Assembly: GCA_016081115.2 (NCBI GenBank)
Contig: JABTTQ020001754.1
Span: forward strand, 62,001 to 126,000
Source of the DNA: Rehmannia glutinosa
Lineage: Eukaryota; Streptophyta; Magnoliopsida; Lamiales; Orobanchaceae
Length of the DNA: 64,000 bases
Direction: 5' to 3'
The notes under the pieces are model-generated. The model ran no database searches. It was not told the origin of the DNA and worked only from the letters and a program-made list of their open reading frames with translations. Every line of letters starts with the position of its first letter. Within the stretch, counting starts at the first letter, position 1. Of this stretch, positions 1-11,936 are shown in pieces. The translations under genes and the position numbers were made by a program.

Positions 1-1179
1 CAAAGGTGAGGAGAGTTATATTAAGTCATCACCAAACTAACATAACCCTACAACTCAATAACTCGTTATGTACCCCAAACCAAGTGATCGCACCTAGTCA
101 AGCATCTCTAGATCCCTCAATGAAATAAATAGAGCATGCTCGACTCACTCAAATATGTTTATATATTCATGACTAGTCAAACACATTTCGACATAGTCGC
201 CCGGGCTATGAATCATAGAACATAAGTGCATTGTCAACTTAATTCTTCCTCGGCCCCACATGCCAATTAGTTTGGTCTTGACAGCTTTCCTAGACATGCT
301 CCGACAGACCGAATCACACATGGCCATTGGATACATGCTAAAGTAGCGTCATCAAGCTTACACCTCATGACATGGTCCAAAGTCCCAAAGGGTACAAAAA
401 AATAATACGGGCTCACACAAAGGACAAAGCGGGGACCCATTCAAATACTTTCCTATAGGCGGTCGCCTCAAAGCACATGTAGTATGAATACATGCTATGA
501 TGGAGCTCCCACTCAATTTAGGCATGTCACGCTCTAGACATCATACAAATCTTAGTCCAGTCGCTATTCAAGCGTCCGACCTACGTACTACTCGTAGTCA
601 CTCCCAAAGTGTCATACGATAGCTCGCACATTTGGATACAAACAGGCTTTTATGAAGTTTGGACATACTTCATAGTCGATCAACTCGGATCTCATCTTAA
701 CCTCTAGTTAAGGCAACTGTTAATTATACTTAATAACCTTCCTCACTGCTCTAGTGTGAAGGCGATCATTCGCAAACCTCCTTATGTGACACAATCTTTT
801 AAGTCTCATCCTGCTCGCTCTCTTAGCGCCAGGGCAATTGCCCATGTGAGAGGGCCAATCAAAGCCTGGTGACAACTCACAAATTCAGTACCAACATATA
901 ATGAGAATCCAACATATCCCATTAATCACAATATGTTCTCAAAGGCCACATAATCAATTCTACTTAATCCCTAATGACTCACATGCCTTTGGAGCATATC
1001 TCCAATGAAAGACTCGTAAAAGGGATGAGCGCCCACACCGCTCGTAGAAGTATGCCTGAGAACAATATTAACATGCGCAAAAACTCTTAAGTGAAGTAAA
1101 GCCTCGAGTAAATATGTTTGGTCTACCATCCATGTTTGGCGCCCAAACCATACACCAAAGTGGTTTTACTATCACAAAG

Positions 1180-2165
1180 ACAACAAAATGCATCATGGAT
1201 GTGCGCGCAATGCGCATCATTTCAAGATGCCAAATTTGCCTCTAGCAAATCATAGACCAATCTGTCAAGATATCTAAGTATCCATTTATCGGCATCACAA
1301 TAGCGCATGGATCACTTCGATATCCACTCACCAATCACACTGATAAGTACATGATTTACTGAGTACGCACATAGCGCACATCAGACATTTGACAGTACTT
1401 ACATAAACTAGCTAGCATTTCTTTTCTTCTTCTGAAGATATCGTTTCTTGACTAAGAGTATGATCTTTGACCATGGAGTGTAAATACAGCCAACACTGAG
1501 TGGCGATAAATCCATGTCCTTTCCAGTCATCACATTTTTTGCCATATTCAATGAAATACAACTCTTACATATGTTCAGTGAATTAATTGACCATCGTAGG
1601 CCTATCAAAATGATAGCTCGATGAAATCAATGATGACTCAAGTCACAGTTAGAGCTTCTTGATCAACAATCAATGCAATCTTACTCCACTTCTTGAATTC
1701 ATCGGGTGATCCACATAGATCTCCTGATTCAATTTTCACTAAACTATGTCAAAGTCAATCATTCAAGACAACCCTAGATGAAAGTGGCAATAATAGATAA
1801 CATATCCGGCGAATTGAGGCAATCTCACCACTTAGGGAGAACATCTCAAAAAATAATTTACGCTCTTCTAACAGGCGTAAACATTTCGTCCTTAGTCTAG
1901 CTACACACATGTTAGTCAACCCATCTATATTGCACTTGACCTTCCGAAACCACATATTTCAAATGGTCTTGCATCTAGACAAAAGATTAACAAGCTCTTA
2001 GACTTTATTCTTAGTCATTCCACTCATTTTTTCCTTCGCAACAACTATCCACTTAGGGCATCAGGTAAAGTCACATATTCTATCGACTCATCAACATCCA
2101 CAAAAGTAATTGTTAAGAATACCCACTCAATCTCATATAGATGATGGGGAATATTTTATATTCAC
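1180..2165 (-). pseudogene. Decayed copia reverse transcriptase / RNase H remnant
   Basis: Read on the minus strand, 2060-1755 resembles the N-terminal copia RT block. A KNKV-ELV segment is followed by CKTI, then a W-F-KVK-NIDG segment, an ARL, and a degenerate SIRRIC stretch that matches the usual ETFSPV..SIR region. Further on, 1210-1440 reads V.YVRTQ..MYLSV.LVSGYRSDP, which corresponds to the copia 'CTRPDI..AVG..SRY.SNP' block at the RT/RNase H boundary. The frame changes several times and contains stops, so no protein can be made. The assignment rests on ordered motif similarity read by eye. A protein-profile search of the six-frame translation would settle it. Confidence 0.5.
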
Positions 2166-3196
2166 TCCTTTTACTCATGGAATTTGAGAATCCTTTGCGT
2201 GTGAGACACTAGCTCCCACTGACTTAGTGTCGCTCCCACTATCCCAGCGAGATGAGTATAAAATACAACATCCTCACTAGAGAAACGAGCGCCTCCTAAG
2301 GATCTTGCAACTCGCATAGTTTTAAGATCTCTTTAGACTTCACAAATGCTCAATAAATCCCATTGAAGGGAAACCTAAAATCGTGCGACTTGATTCTCCA
2401 CGTGAGAACACATTTTCTCGAACTTACATAGGCACAAACCCACAAATTTGAGCTTGTTATAAAACTAAAGCTCATACAAGGTCGAAGAAACATTTGGAGA
2501 CACAAATTTTATGATATAGGCATCAGCAAGATACAAAAATCAATTTGCGCCATCATAAATCTAACCATTTCAAAGTGATTGTCCCTTCTTCGCAAGCTCA
2601 CATAGCTGGAAAGTATTTGGAACCATCATTCAACTTGCAAGTTTATTCCTTCAACTCTGTGTCCAAACTAACTAGACACACTATTCCCGCTCCCTAATAG
2701 TACATCTTCATCTGTTAAGAATCGCTCAAAGCAATTTGGCGCTTCTAACTGATGAGAGTGAGAATGTACTAACTTATAGCGTAAATAGCAATGAAAGAAA
2801 ATATAATGCGTTAATTTTGTGCCTCACACTCATAAGTCTGCACTCAATTTAGTGGACTTAGCTTTCAAGGAAAAAAAATAGTCATCCTTCATTCTTCCAG
2901 CAGGCTTATCCCGCTTAAAAAAATAATGCAGAGGGAGATTGACCTTAGCGAGTTAGACAATAAAGCCTCCTCGAGCTAATACAGTCGTCCTCCTAACCTC
3001 ACGTACCACGATATCATTAGAAGATCTAAAAGAAATACTATCTAAAGCCAAGCATCGCAAAGAAAAGATAGACAAGTCTTCTCACACAACAAATATCTTA
3101 CAAGTGCATTTATCCGAGTAAGACTATATCGACACATCAAGTTGCTCACACCAACTGTTGAGCTTGAGGTGACTCTTTTTAGCCTCCTCTTGTACG

Positions 3197-3252
3197 CTCT
3201 ATAGCTGCGCAACCCGATAATAGTCTCTATAGTTGCACAACCAGATAATAGT
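3197..3252. repeat. 28 bp tandem duplication
   Basis: Two adjacent 28 bp units, 3197-3224 and 3225-3252, differ at three positions. They lie inside the decayed copia sequence. The repeat is local and has no evident function. Confidence 0.85.
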
Positions 3253-4472
3253 CATACACATTTGCTCAATCTCAAAACCACATGCTAAGTCAACCAATAT
3301 CTACAATCCACCCATGGACAAATTTGGAAATATTAGCGAAAAATTAAGACAACAAATAAATAGTCAAACTTCATCTCAATACAACTAAGAGTGAAGTTAC
3401 CAGTCTCATAAGTGTACTTAATATTTGTTGATACTTAATTGCCTCATTCAATAAGGTGACACGACTTATTGTCACTTTATGGATCAATCTATAGTTCTAG
3501 TTTTAGCTTTTGCTCTTGTCAAGCTACATTATGCTTGTTCCAATATTCACCCGAGTTGGTTTATATCGGTCAGCACAAGCGACAAGTGCACACACTTGTG
3601 TATTTCTCAACTTTTTATAATCAGCCTCTAGATAGGCGATTTTAATTAATATTACACACAAGTAACTAACATCCTTAATTCAACTCAAATAGCGAATTTG
3701 GATAACTAAAGTTTTTACTTGGGAATAAGCTCATATTCCAAAAATAGCGCTTAAACTCTTTTATTAAATTTGCAGCTTAAACAAATTAAAGCGCAAAATT
3801 AATTCTTGATCCATAAGTATATCATCGGCATCTCAACTGCGATTATTACGGGGAATTAAGTTCTCACATTTGCGACTTAAACAAATAAAGCGCAAATATT
3901 TTCTTTAATCCACAAAAATATTGTACGCGTCTAAGTCGCGACAATATTGGATACTTTGTCTATTTTCATGCTAAATTGGCTAAACTAAAGTTGGTGAGTT
4001 TGGTCTAAAAATACATTTCAATAATTTGCGCAAACAATTAGGTACTGATCTAAAATTTTATTCTGGATCCAAGTAATATTTCTAATTTTCTTCAATTCAA
4101 TGAGATCGAAAATTTGCCACCATGGCTAGTAATCATCTCCCACCGAATTGAAGATCACAATAAAAATTACCGATCAATGAACAAAATTATCAAAGTCTAT
4201 AAATATATCATGCATGCATCTATGCGATATAAGTAATTACGAAAAAACAAATATAGCCCCCATGGGCGACATTGATATATGGTGCATCATGTGGAGATAA
4301 TATTGTCAAAAATTAACTCCCACAAAAAATATTAATATAAAACAGTAAACACTCAAATACATGAGCACCCGTATGTCAATGTCCATCATTCCCAACATAT
4401 GATAATCCATATCACATCAGAGAGAAAATGCTTGAGTATTCTTCGAGAGCAAGAGTGTAAGTGATGAGAGAG

Positions 4473-4500
4473 AAAATTGAATTTGTCTATATATTAGACA
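4473..4500 (-). promoter_or_regulatory. TATA-like box downstream of pol in element A
   Basis: On the minus strand a TAATATATAG motif (4486-4496) lies about 410 bp after the pol stop codon. It is followed within about 20 bases by a pyrimidine-rich TTTTCTCTCTCATC stretch. The same layout, TATATA then a CT-rich patch, occurs at the equivalent place in element B (39612 onward), directly before that copy's third ORF. Conservation of this arrangement in two diverged copies suggests a core promoter for the third ORF. This is inference from sequence only. Confidence 0.4.
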
Positions 4501-4908
4501 ATCAAGAACGGTTTTAGAATTCAAAAAGATAAAAACTGATCAACGATTGAGATCACGTTTTGAAAATTGCATTAATTTCCCCGCATTAAATGCAGTAGCA
4601 TTTATATACAATTATGGTAAACTGGCGCAAGCTTTTTACTGATATCATAATTATCGCTAACATCAAGCCTAAAAATATTATCACTCGCAGAAAATGGCCG
4701 TGTTTTGTCACTTAGCTCATAAATAACTCAACTATCTTTATTTATGACTTGACATTGCTTCTCACTTGACTGAATAACCACTCGTCTGTGCAGCTAACTA
4801 GATATAACTGACTAGCCATCTTAGTTGTTTCACTTGGTTGTTATGTGAAATTCTACTGAATTCCATTTCTCTCTTCTTTAACCGTGTTGAATGAGTCTTC
4901 TGAGCTTC

Positions 4909-7900
4909 CTAACTCAGCTCAATCAATCCAAGCTCATTCTTAAGCTCTTCAAATCTTGATTTACATAATGGTTTTGTGAATATATCAGCTAACTGCTTAT
5001 TAGTTGATATGTATTTCAATGTGATGTTTTTCTTTTCAACATGATCTCTTATAAAATAATATCTGACATCAATGTGCTTGGTTCTTGAGTTCAATACTGG
5101 ATTCTGAGTTATTGCAATGGCACTTGTGTTATCACACATTATCAGAATCTCTCTTTCTTCTATATCATAATCTCTCAGTTATTGCCTCATCCATAAGACT
5201 TGGGCACAACAAATTACCGCAACAATATACTCGCTTGTGTGGATGTAGCTATTGAATTCTATTTCTTCTTTGAACCAAGAAACCAATCTATTTCAAGCAA
5301 TTGTGTATCTCGATGTACTTTTCTGTCAACTCTACATCCAACATAGTCAATCGAGTAGCCAACTAACTTGAATCCTTCTTCCTTCGATACCATATGCGAA
5401 CTTCTTGGCATCCGTTCAAATACCTTAGGATTCTCTTGGCTGCAGTCATATGACTTTCTTTTGGAGCAGATTGAAATCAAGCACATACACCTACAACAAA
5501 GGTGATGTCTGGCCTACTTGCTGACAAATAGAGCAAAGATCCAACATTAGTTCTATATCTTGGTTGATCAACAACTTTGCTTTCTCGCATATATGTCCAT
5601 CTTAATCAAGTATTCATGAGAATCTTCACCGATGGCTACTTTTCCATAACAAATTTCTTCATTAAATATCTGGTATATTTGGTTTGACTTATGAAGGTTC
5701 CATCATTCATTTGCTTAACTTGAAGATCTAGAAAGAAAGTCAGCTCTTCCATCATACTCATCTCAAATTTCCCTTGCATGAGATTTGATAATTTTCACAC
5801 AGCTCTTTGTTTGTGGATCCAAATATAATGTCATCCACATATATTTGAACAAGAAATATACTCTCCCCATCTTGAATTCTGAAGAGTGTCCTATCAGCCT
5901 TGCCTTTGGTGAATCCATTGTCTATAAGAAACTGAGACAATGTGTCATATCAGGCTCTTGGTGTTTGTTTCAAACCATATAATGCCTTCTTAAGCTTGTA
6001 GACTTTATCTCCAATAGTTTTTGCTCAAAACCTGAATGTTGCTCCACATAGACTTCTTCTTCCAAAAGTCCATTCAAAAATGCACTCTTCACATCCATTT
6101 GATAGACAATGAAGTTTTTGTGTGTTGCATAAGCAAGAAACATCCTTATTGCTTCCAATCTAGCAACAAGTGCAAAGGTTTCATCAAAATCTATGCCCTC
6201 TTCTTGGAAATACCCTTTGACTACCAATCTTGCTTTGTTTCTTATTACAGATCCTTATCCATTCATCTTGTTTCTGAATACCCACTTAGTACCAATAATA
6301 TTTTGGTGGGTAGGCCTTTGAACTAATTTCTAAACCTTGTTTCTCTCAAATTGATTCAGCTCCGCCTGCATAGCTAGAATCCACCGTGTGTCATCCAATG
6401 ATTCTGACACACCTTTAGGCTCAATCTGGGAAATGAAACAAGTGAACATGGCTTCATGTTGAGTTATGGATATGGTTTTTACTCCTTCTCTAACATCTCC
6501 AATAATAAGCTCTGGAGGATGATCTCTCAGCCATCTCACATCTGGTTGGAGTAAGTCTGGTGGATTTAGTATTCTTTGGCAAAGAATGTTGTCTTGAACA
6601 ACTTCTTCATCATTCAAATTTGCAAATCTTCCGATTTGTCTTTGAGATTCAACTATTTCATCTTCATTTGGGTTGAATCTTCGATATCCGCCTCAAAAAT
6701 AGGGACTCTTTTGAACAATTGCCTGATTCATCTTGTCAGCTAACTCATCAATGTCTTATCCATTAACATTAGGTTCATCAAAAATCACATGGATAGACTC
6801 TTCTATGATCATACTCCTCTTGTTCAGCACTCTGAAGGCTTTACTCTTAGCTGAGTATCTCAAAAAGATACCTTCATCAGATTTAGCATCAATAGCTTTC
6901 AAGTTGTCCTTGCCATTGTTGTGAATAGAGAACTTACATCCAAAGATATGAAAATATCCAACATTTGGCTTCTCTCTGTCCAAATTTCATAAGGGTTTTT
7001 GACACCGCTTTATTGATCATACACATATTCCGAGTTTAGCAAGCAAAGATTGATGGCTTGACCCAAAATCTCTTATGCGATCCGACTTAAACTAACATGG
7101 TCCTTGCAGCTTCCTTAAGAGTTATGTTCCTTCTTTAAGCTACTCCATTCTGCTGTGGAATTCTTGCATCAGTTGACAACTCATGAGCAATACCATTTTC
7201 TATTCAATACTGAGTTATAATACTATTGACAAACTCAGTTCCTCTATCAGGCCTTATCTTGATAATGGTTTGACTCTTCACATTTTGAACTCTTCTCATT
7301 AGCTGAGAAAGCTTCTGCAAAGTCTCATTCTTTTTACACATAAAAATGGTCCATGTGTATCTTGAATAATCATCTACCACCACTAAGGTGTATTTCTTTC
7401 CACTAATGTTGGTTGGTTCAACAGGACCAAACAAATCCATATGCAATAATTGCAGTATCCTGGTTGAAGAAGAACTTGGATTGTCCTTCAATGAATACTT
7501 GATTTATTTTCCCATCTGGCATGCATCACAAATGCTTTCCTTCTTATATACTGAGTCTGACAATCATTCCACAAAAGGACTCCTTGCAAGCTTGTTGATT
7601 ATTTTGAAATTCAGGTGACTCAGTTTTTTATGCCACAACCAACTTGATTCATTTGTACTTTTGGCTATGAGGACGTGTTAGGTATAAAGATTGACCAATC
7701 CATATATTCAGATCCTTGATCCGCAAACTCCCATGTTGAATTCTATATTGTAGCCCTTATCTCATAGTTGGTTAATACTCAGCAGATTGAACTTTAGCCC
7801 TTCAACATATGCTACATCTATGATTTATAGTCCATTTTTCCTTATAGATCTTGTGCCTTTGATCTCCCCTCGAGATTCATTTCCTCCAAATATGACTTTA

Positions 7901-8019
7901 GTTCCTTTTGCTTCCTTGAAGTTTGATAAATTCTTTTTATTTCCTGTCATATGTCTGGAACAACCATTATCCATGTACCAGGTTCCTTGGCACTCAGTTG
8001 TTCCTTGAACCTGCATCAA
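4909..8019 (-). pseudogene. Element A pol: protease, integrase, RT, RNase H (broken)
   Basis: Domains run in copia order on the minus strand. The protease (8019-7825) has active-site motif MDNGCSRHMTG, where element B has MDSG. The GAG-pre-integrase region follows, then the integrase core (7491-about 7130) with LFG, VVVDDYSRYTW and DRGTEF segments. The RT spans 6617-5700 with a YVDD catalytic box near 5850. RNase H ends at 4909 with CDNTSAIAITQNP and TKHIDVRYYFIRDH. There are multiple stops and frameshifts. The position of the third integrase carboxylate (GVVERRN in B) reads GVA-stop-RRN here, so the catalytic Glu codon has become TAA. This copy cannot be autonomous. Confidence 0.88.
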
Positions 8020-8024
8020 GGAAA

Positions 8025-11000
8025 TCAGTTTTTAGGTACCCAAACAAGTATGGGTCCTGAGGGGTTAGCACTATAAGGTGATCTAAACAACCTATAGCCA
8101 AATGGTATGACTCTAAGAGGTTGCCACCTATCAGTTTCATAATCATAATGAACATTTGCAAATTGCTTAAGAGCTTTATGCTCATACAACTGTCTCTTTT
8201 GTCCGTATGCCTGTGTGTGAGCTTGTGCATTCGCTTTCTTAGGATAGTAATGAAACTTTTGTGCATATTGGGCATTGTGCTTGGGTGTGTATGTGTGCTG
8301 ATAACGGTTCATTTGCCTTGGGAATGATCTATTTTCAGTTTGAGGTCTTTGCCACTTGGGCTTGTATCCTTTAGGACTTGGTTGATGTCTCATTTGATTG
8401 TTCTAATCAGCTTGGCTAGGATAATTTCTACCATTCCCATCATATGACTTTCTTGGCTGAAACCTCTAGGACTTTTGGTAGTTCTATTTTAATTTCATAG
8501 AATATTTTCTATTGGGAGTCTACTGATGGACTCTGCTGAATTTAGTTTCAGCTGTCCTTTCAGCATACTCTGCTGGCTTTTTGCCTTTGCTTTTATATCC
8601 TAGACCAGCATGGTTGTGATTGTGTTTGTGAGTGAGTGTGAATGCAACATATGGTGCTTTGGATTTTTGGACACCATCATTACTTGAGGATCCTTTTTCC
8701 ATAACCATTCTTGGAGTTTGGGCATTCACAGAGGAATTAAATCATATGCCTGTTTTATCTCCACTTTTTCTTTTGTATCATAATCAATTCATCCAATGAT
8801 TTAGATGCTTTGGTAAATGATGCAATCACATTTTTCAAATCTTTTTCCCTTATTTCTGTTTCAGCTAAGTCATTTTGGATCTTAGCTATCTCAAATACCT
8901 TCGGTGTTCTCACTGCTAGGTGACTTAGAGTACTCGGCTCCTTAGTCATTTTGTGAGTTTTAGCTTTTGAGATGGTTGTTTTCCTCATTCGAAAGTGTGT
9001 GAGAGGTTTTTACGTGCTCAAGATCTTTCATCATTTTGCCTAATGAATCATAAAGATCAGTGGGTGATGAAGTGTTTGTGTCACTATCACTATCATCAGA
9101 GTTAGAATCAGATGAGTTAGAGTGTACCTCATCTTCCTGTTCTTTGGCCATGAGGCACATCAAAGCATTTCTTCTGTGTCTGAGGAGTAATCAACCTCAC
9201 CATTGTCTAACTCAGTTGGTTCTTTTCTCTTTGTTGTGTCAGCTTCAGCAGCTAACATGGCTTTCTTCTTTTCTTGTCTTCTCTCTCTGAAGACTTTTCT
9301 TTCCTCCTCATTTTTGTATTTGTTTATTAGTGGATAAGGGCATTCAACAACCAAATGTCCTGGTTGTCTGCAGTTCTAGCACAAGTTTTCAGCTTTCTGG
9401 AAGTCAGCTCTGTTAGCTCTCTGATTATCAGTTGTAGGTCCCAAGTGGTGATAAGTAAAGTCTACAAGGGGGAGAGAAGGGTTGAATAGACTTTACCAAC
9501 TTTTCGATTTTAGTCCTTTAAGAAATTCAAAGTTGACTCAAGTCAACTAAGTCCTTGGTGGACAACTAAGTTTACTTACACAGCAGAGTTAGCCACTCAA
9601 CAGACTCGAGTGAGTTGTTGATAGTATAACTCCAGTTGATTCAATTAACCCTTTAAAAATACAAATTGGCTTGATTTTTTTAAAATGAAGACTTTCATCC
9701 TTAGTTTTGAATATGTTTTTCAACACTTGTTTAAGCTAAGCTATTATCGGTTGACTTAGCAAACCAACAAACTTCAGCAAGAAAATAAGTATGCTGAATG
9801 TAAAAGACACAAGCAATTTATAGTGGTTCGAGGATGGGGTAATACCTCTAATCCACTCTTCTCCAACCCCTGGAGGAATCCACTAATGTAATGGTGACTT
9901 TGTTACAAAATGATTATAGTCTGAGACAACTTTGATCACACAGCTAGCTGCTCCTGGGACTCAGCTCCTTCACAAGACGGTTGCCCTGCTACTTCAACTC
10001 CTTAAACTTTAGATTTGTTCACACAGCCCTCCAACAAGTTTGAAGCCTCTGCCTCGATTTGGAACCTTAATACGCCTCCTTCAACCTTGGAGAGTAGACT
10101 CCTTGTTCTTGGAACAAGTTTTTCCTCTTCAACAAATGAAGTTGTCTTTCCTTCACTGAGTGTGTTGTATCGATTTCCTTCGAGTTTAGGCTTGAGGATA
10201 ATATTTGAATGCTTGAGAGATATTGCTTTGATTTTCAGGTTAATGGATTTTGCTTGCTTGCATTCGTGTGCTCTCTCTAACAATTCCTCGGCCTTTTATA
10301 GTGGTGGTTCAATAATGTATCCATTGAAGATATAGAATCATTTTCAAACTCGACTTTTTATGTCGTTGGCTTGTCTTGTCTTGTAGCTTTGATGTGGACT
10401 GTACCTTGAATTTAATACTCTGCAGCCTTTCCTTAAACTCTGCAGGATTTCAGGTACATCCCATTGGCTCCTTGCTTTTTGCACTCTTTCAGCAAAGCAG
10501 CTTTAAGGTAGGCAGACTGACACATGCCTATTTCCAGAAAAAACTTGACTTTGCTTGACAAAAGATCTCTTCATCTTTCTTTGATCCTTTTTGCTTCATA
10601 ACCCCTTTGACAGTCAACTCCAATGATTTTGGAATGACTTTGCTCGATCCGACCGAGACAACTTTTTGTCACTTGCCACGAAACTTGACTTCACTTCACT
10701 CAACCGCCATACAGTTGTGTCTTCACTATGATCTTTAGTCGAGTTCTGCAATCTTCAACTTGGCTGCTTCCACTCAGTTTATATAGTCCTACTTGTTACA
10801 AAGTTGATTTATAGCTGAAATAGGGTGCCAACTTCCTAATCTAAGTTTTACATGGTATCATCAAAATCTATTACATAAATTTCCCAACATCAGCTCTCTG
10901 ATATTCAGTCCACTAATGGTTAGCTCTCTTGGGTAGTCTATCTTCCCTTGCTTTGGAAGGTGCTGAGTGTCTCCTGGATGATTCACCCTTGTTCCTTTTA

Positions 11001-11825
11001 TAGTTCTTATAGAAGAACTTGTTGAATCTCTTCACCATAAGGGCAATCTCCTCCTGGTCAATGGTTTCCTTGTATTCAGCTTTTTGAGATTCTCCAGCCA
11101 TGAGTGCAACTGTCTTTGGTAAAACTGTATTTTCTTGCTCTTTTCTTCTGAGATCGAATTCACAAGCCTTCAAGTCTGAGAATAGCTCATGGTTGAATGT
11201 TCTTGTTAAGTCTGTTGAATGTCTTAGAGCCATCACTTTCATTTCCCACTAAGCTGGGAGCGACTTCATATTTTCATACACATTTCTTGTGTATATTCTT
11301 TGCCTAGAGTAGAGTTGAGAGCTCATTGGTTATCTCTCGTGAATCGGCATCCAACCGATCCGGACTTTCACCGCAAGAATTTTGAAATTTCAAACTTTTG
11401 TACAGCAACAGTTAATTTATTCTCTTTAATTTTCTCCGATCCTTCACAAATTAAAGTAAGTTTTTCCCAAATTTCTTTAGTCGTTCTACAAGATTTCACT
11501 TTGTTCAACATGGCTTTATCAAGGGTTTTATACAAAATGTCCTTGGCAACATTGTCCAAGTTGTATCTTTTGCTATCCTCGTTCGTCCACTCGACGAGGC
11601 TTTTCGACCATAGTTTGTCTTGATGCAAAGAGGTACAACATCTTCTCCTTTAGCGGGAGCAGCACCTCTTACAGCTGTATTGACTTTCAATATTTGTAGT
11701 GGCCCATCCTCAATGACGAACCACATCTCATCGTGTAAAGCTGAAAGATGTGTCTGCTTGCGTATTTTCCAATCATCAAGTTCCTCAACAGTAAACATAG
11801 GAATGTGAGTTAGATTTGCTTCCAT
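8025..11825 (-). pseudogene. Element A gag (broken; interrupted by a solo LTR)
   Basis: The start is ATG at 11825 (minus strand), chosen because the same MEANLTHIPMFT-type N-terminus is shared with element E and follows the LTR leader by about 110 bp. The reading runs to 10895, is interrupted by the solo LTR at 9433-10889, and resumes at 9427. After the N-terminal gag domain come an NKFFYKNYKRNKGESSRRHS basic segment, a zinc knuckle near 9346-9390 (C-stop-NCRQPGHLVVEC, the usual Trp codon now TAG), an acidic Ser/Asp run (HSNSSDSNSDDSDSD), a coiled-coil-like stretch near 9000-8770 and a basic C-terminus rich in Gln, Lys and Tyr. Gag forms the particle and packages element RNA in the cytoplasm. 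Several frameshifts and stops are present. Confidence 0.85.
9433..10889 (-). mobile_element. Solo LTR of the Sirevirus family, inserted in element A gag
   Basis: The plus strand reads TGTAGGTCCC at the left end and TTTCCCAACA at the right end, the same termini as the 5' LTR of A (11937-13357) in the same orientation. Flanks are tcagt (9428-9432) and tcagc (10890-10894), a 5 bp duplication with one change. Gag sequence of A continues on both sides and no internal element sequence is present. This is the expected product of LTR-LTR recombination after an insertion. Confidence 0.85.
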
Positions 11826-11936
11826 GATAATAACTTGTTTTGCAAGAAAAACTTTAACACAGCAAGCGTTGTATCCTTTTTTAAAAAGGAATATGATCTA
11901 GTTCAGTAACCAGTGAGGAAGGCTCATTGAACCAAC
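11826..11936 (-). other. Element A leader lacking the tRNA primer binding site
   Basis: Between the 5' LTR end and the gag ATG this leader aligns with that of element E. The 15 bases that carry TGGTATCAGAGC in E, lying between the LTR end ACCTACA and GTTGGTTCA, are absent in A. With no primer site, minus-strand DNA synthesis could not start normally. Confidence 0.75.

Larger units (their letters stand above)
1..4398 (-). mobile_element. Highly degenerate Ty1/copia element (Z), running off the left edge
   Basis: Reverse-strand translation of about 1180-2165 gives scattered but ordered copia RT and RNase H similarity, with stops throughout. The minus-strand sequence starting at 4398 reads TGTTGGGAATGATGG, a typical LTR 5' end (plus strand ends CCCAACA), so I read the right end as the element's 5' LTR. 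The distance from the RT N-terminus to 4398 (about 2.2 kb) is too short for gag, PR, IN and an LTR, so an internal deletion is inferred. I found no primer site or inner LTR border. From about 2170 to 4398 the sequence is AT-rich and I recognise no coding motif. The element interrupts the leader of the third ORF of element A, so it probably inserted there. Left flank and target duplication are outside the window. Confidence 0.55.

Noticed and set aside
9433..10889. Possible second full Sirevirus in A
   Set aside because: There is no internal sequence; flanks show a simple solo LTR with target duplication.
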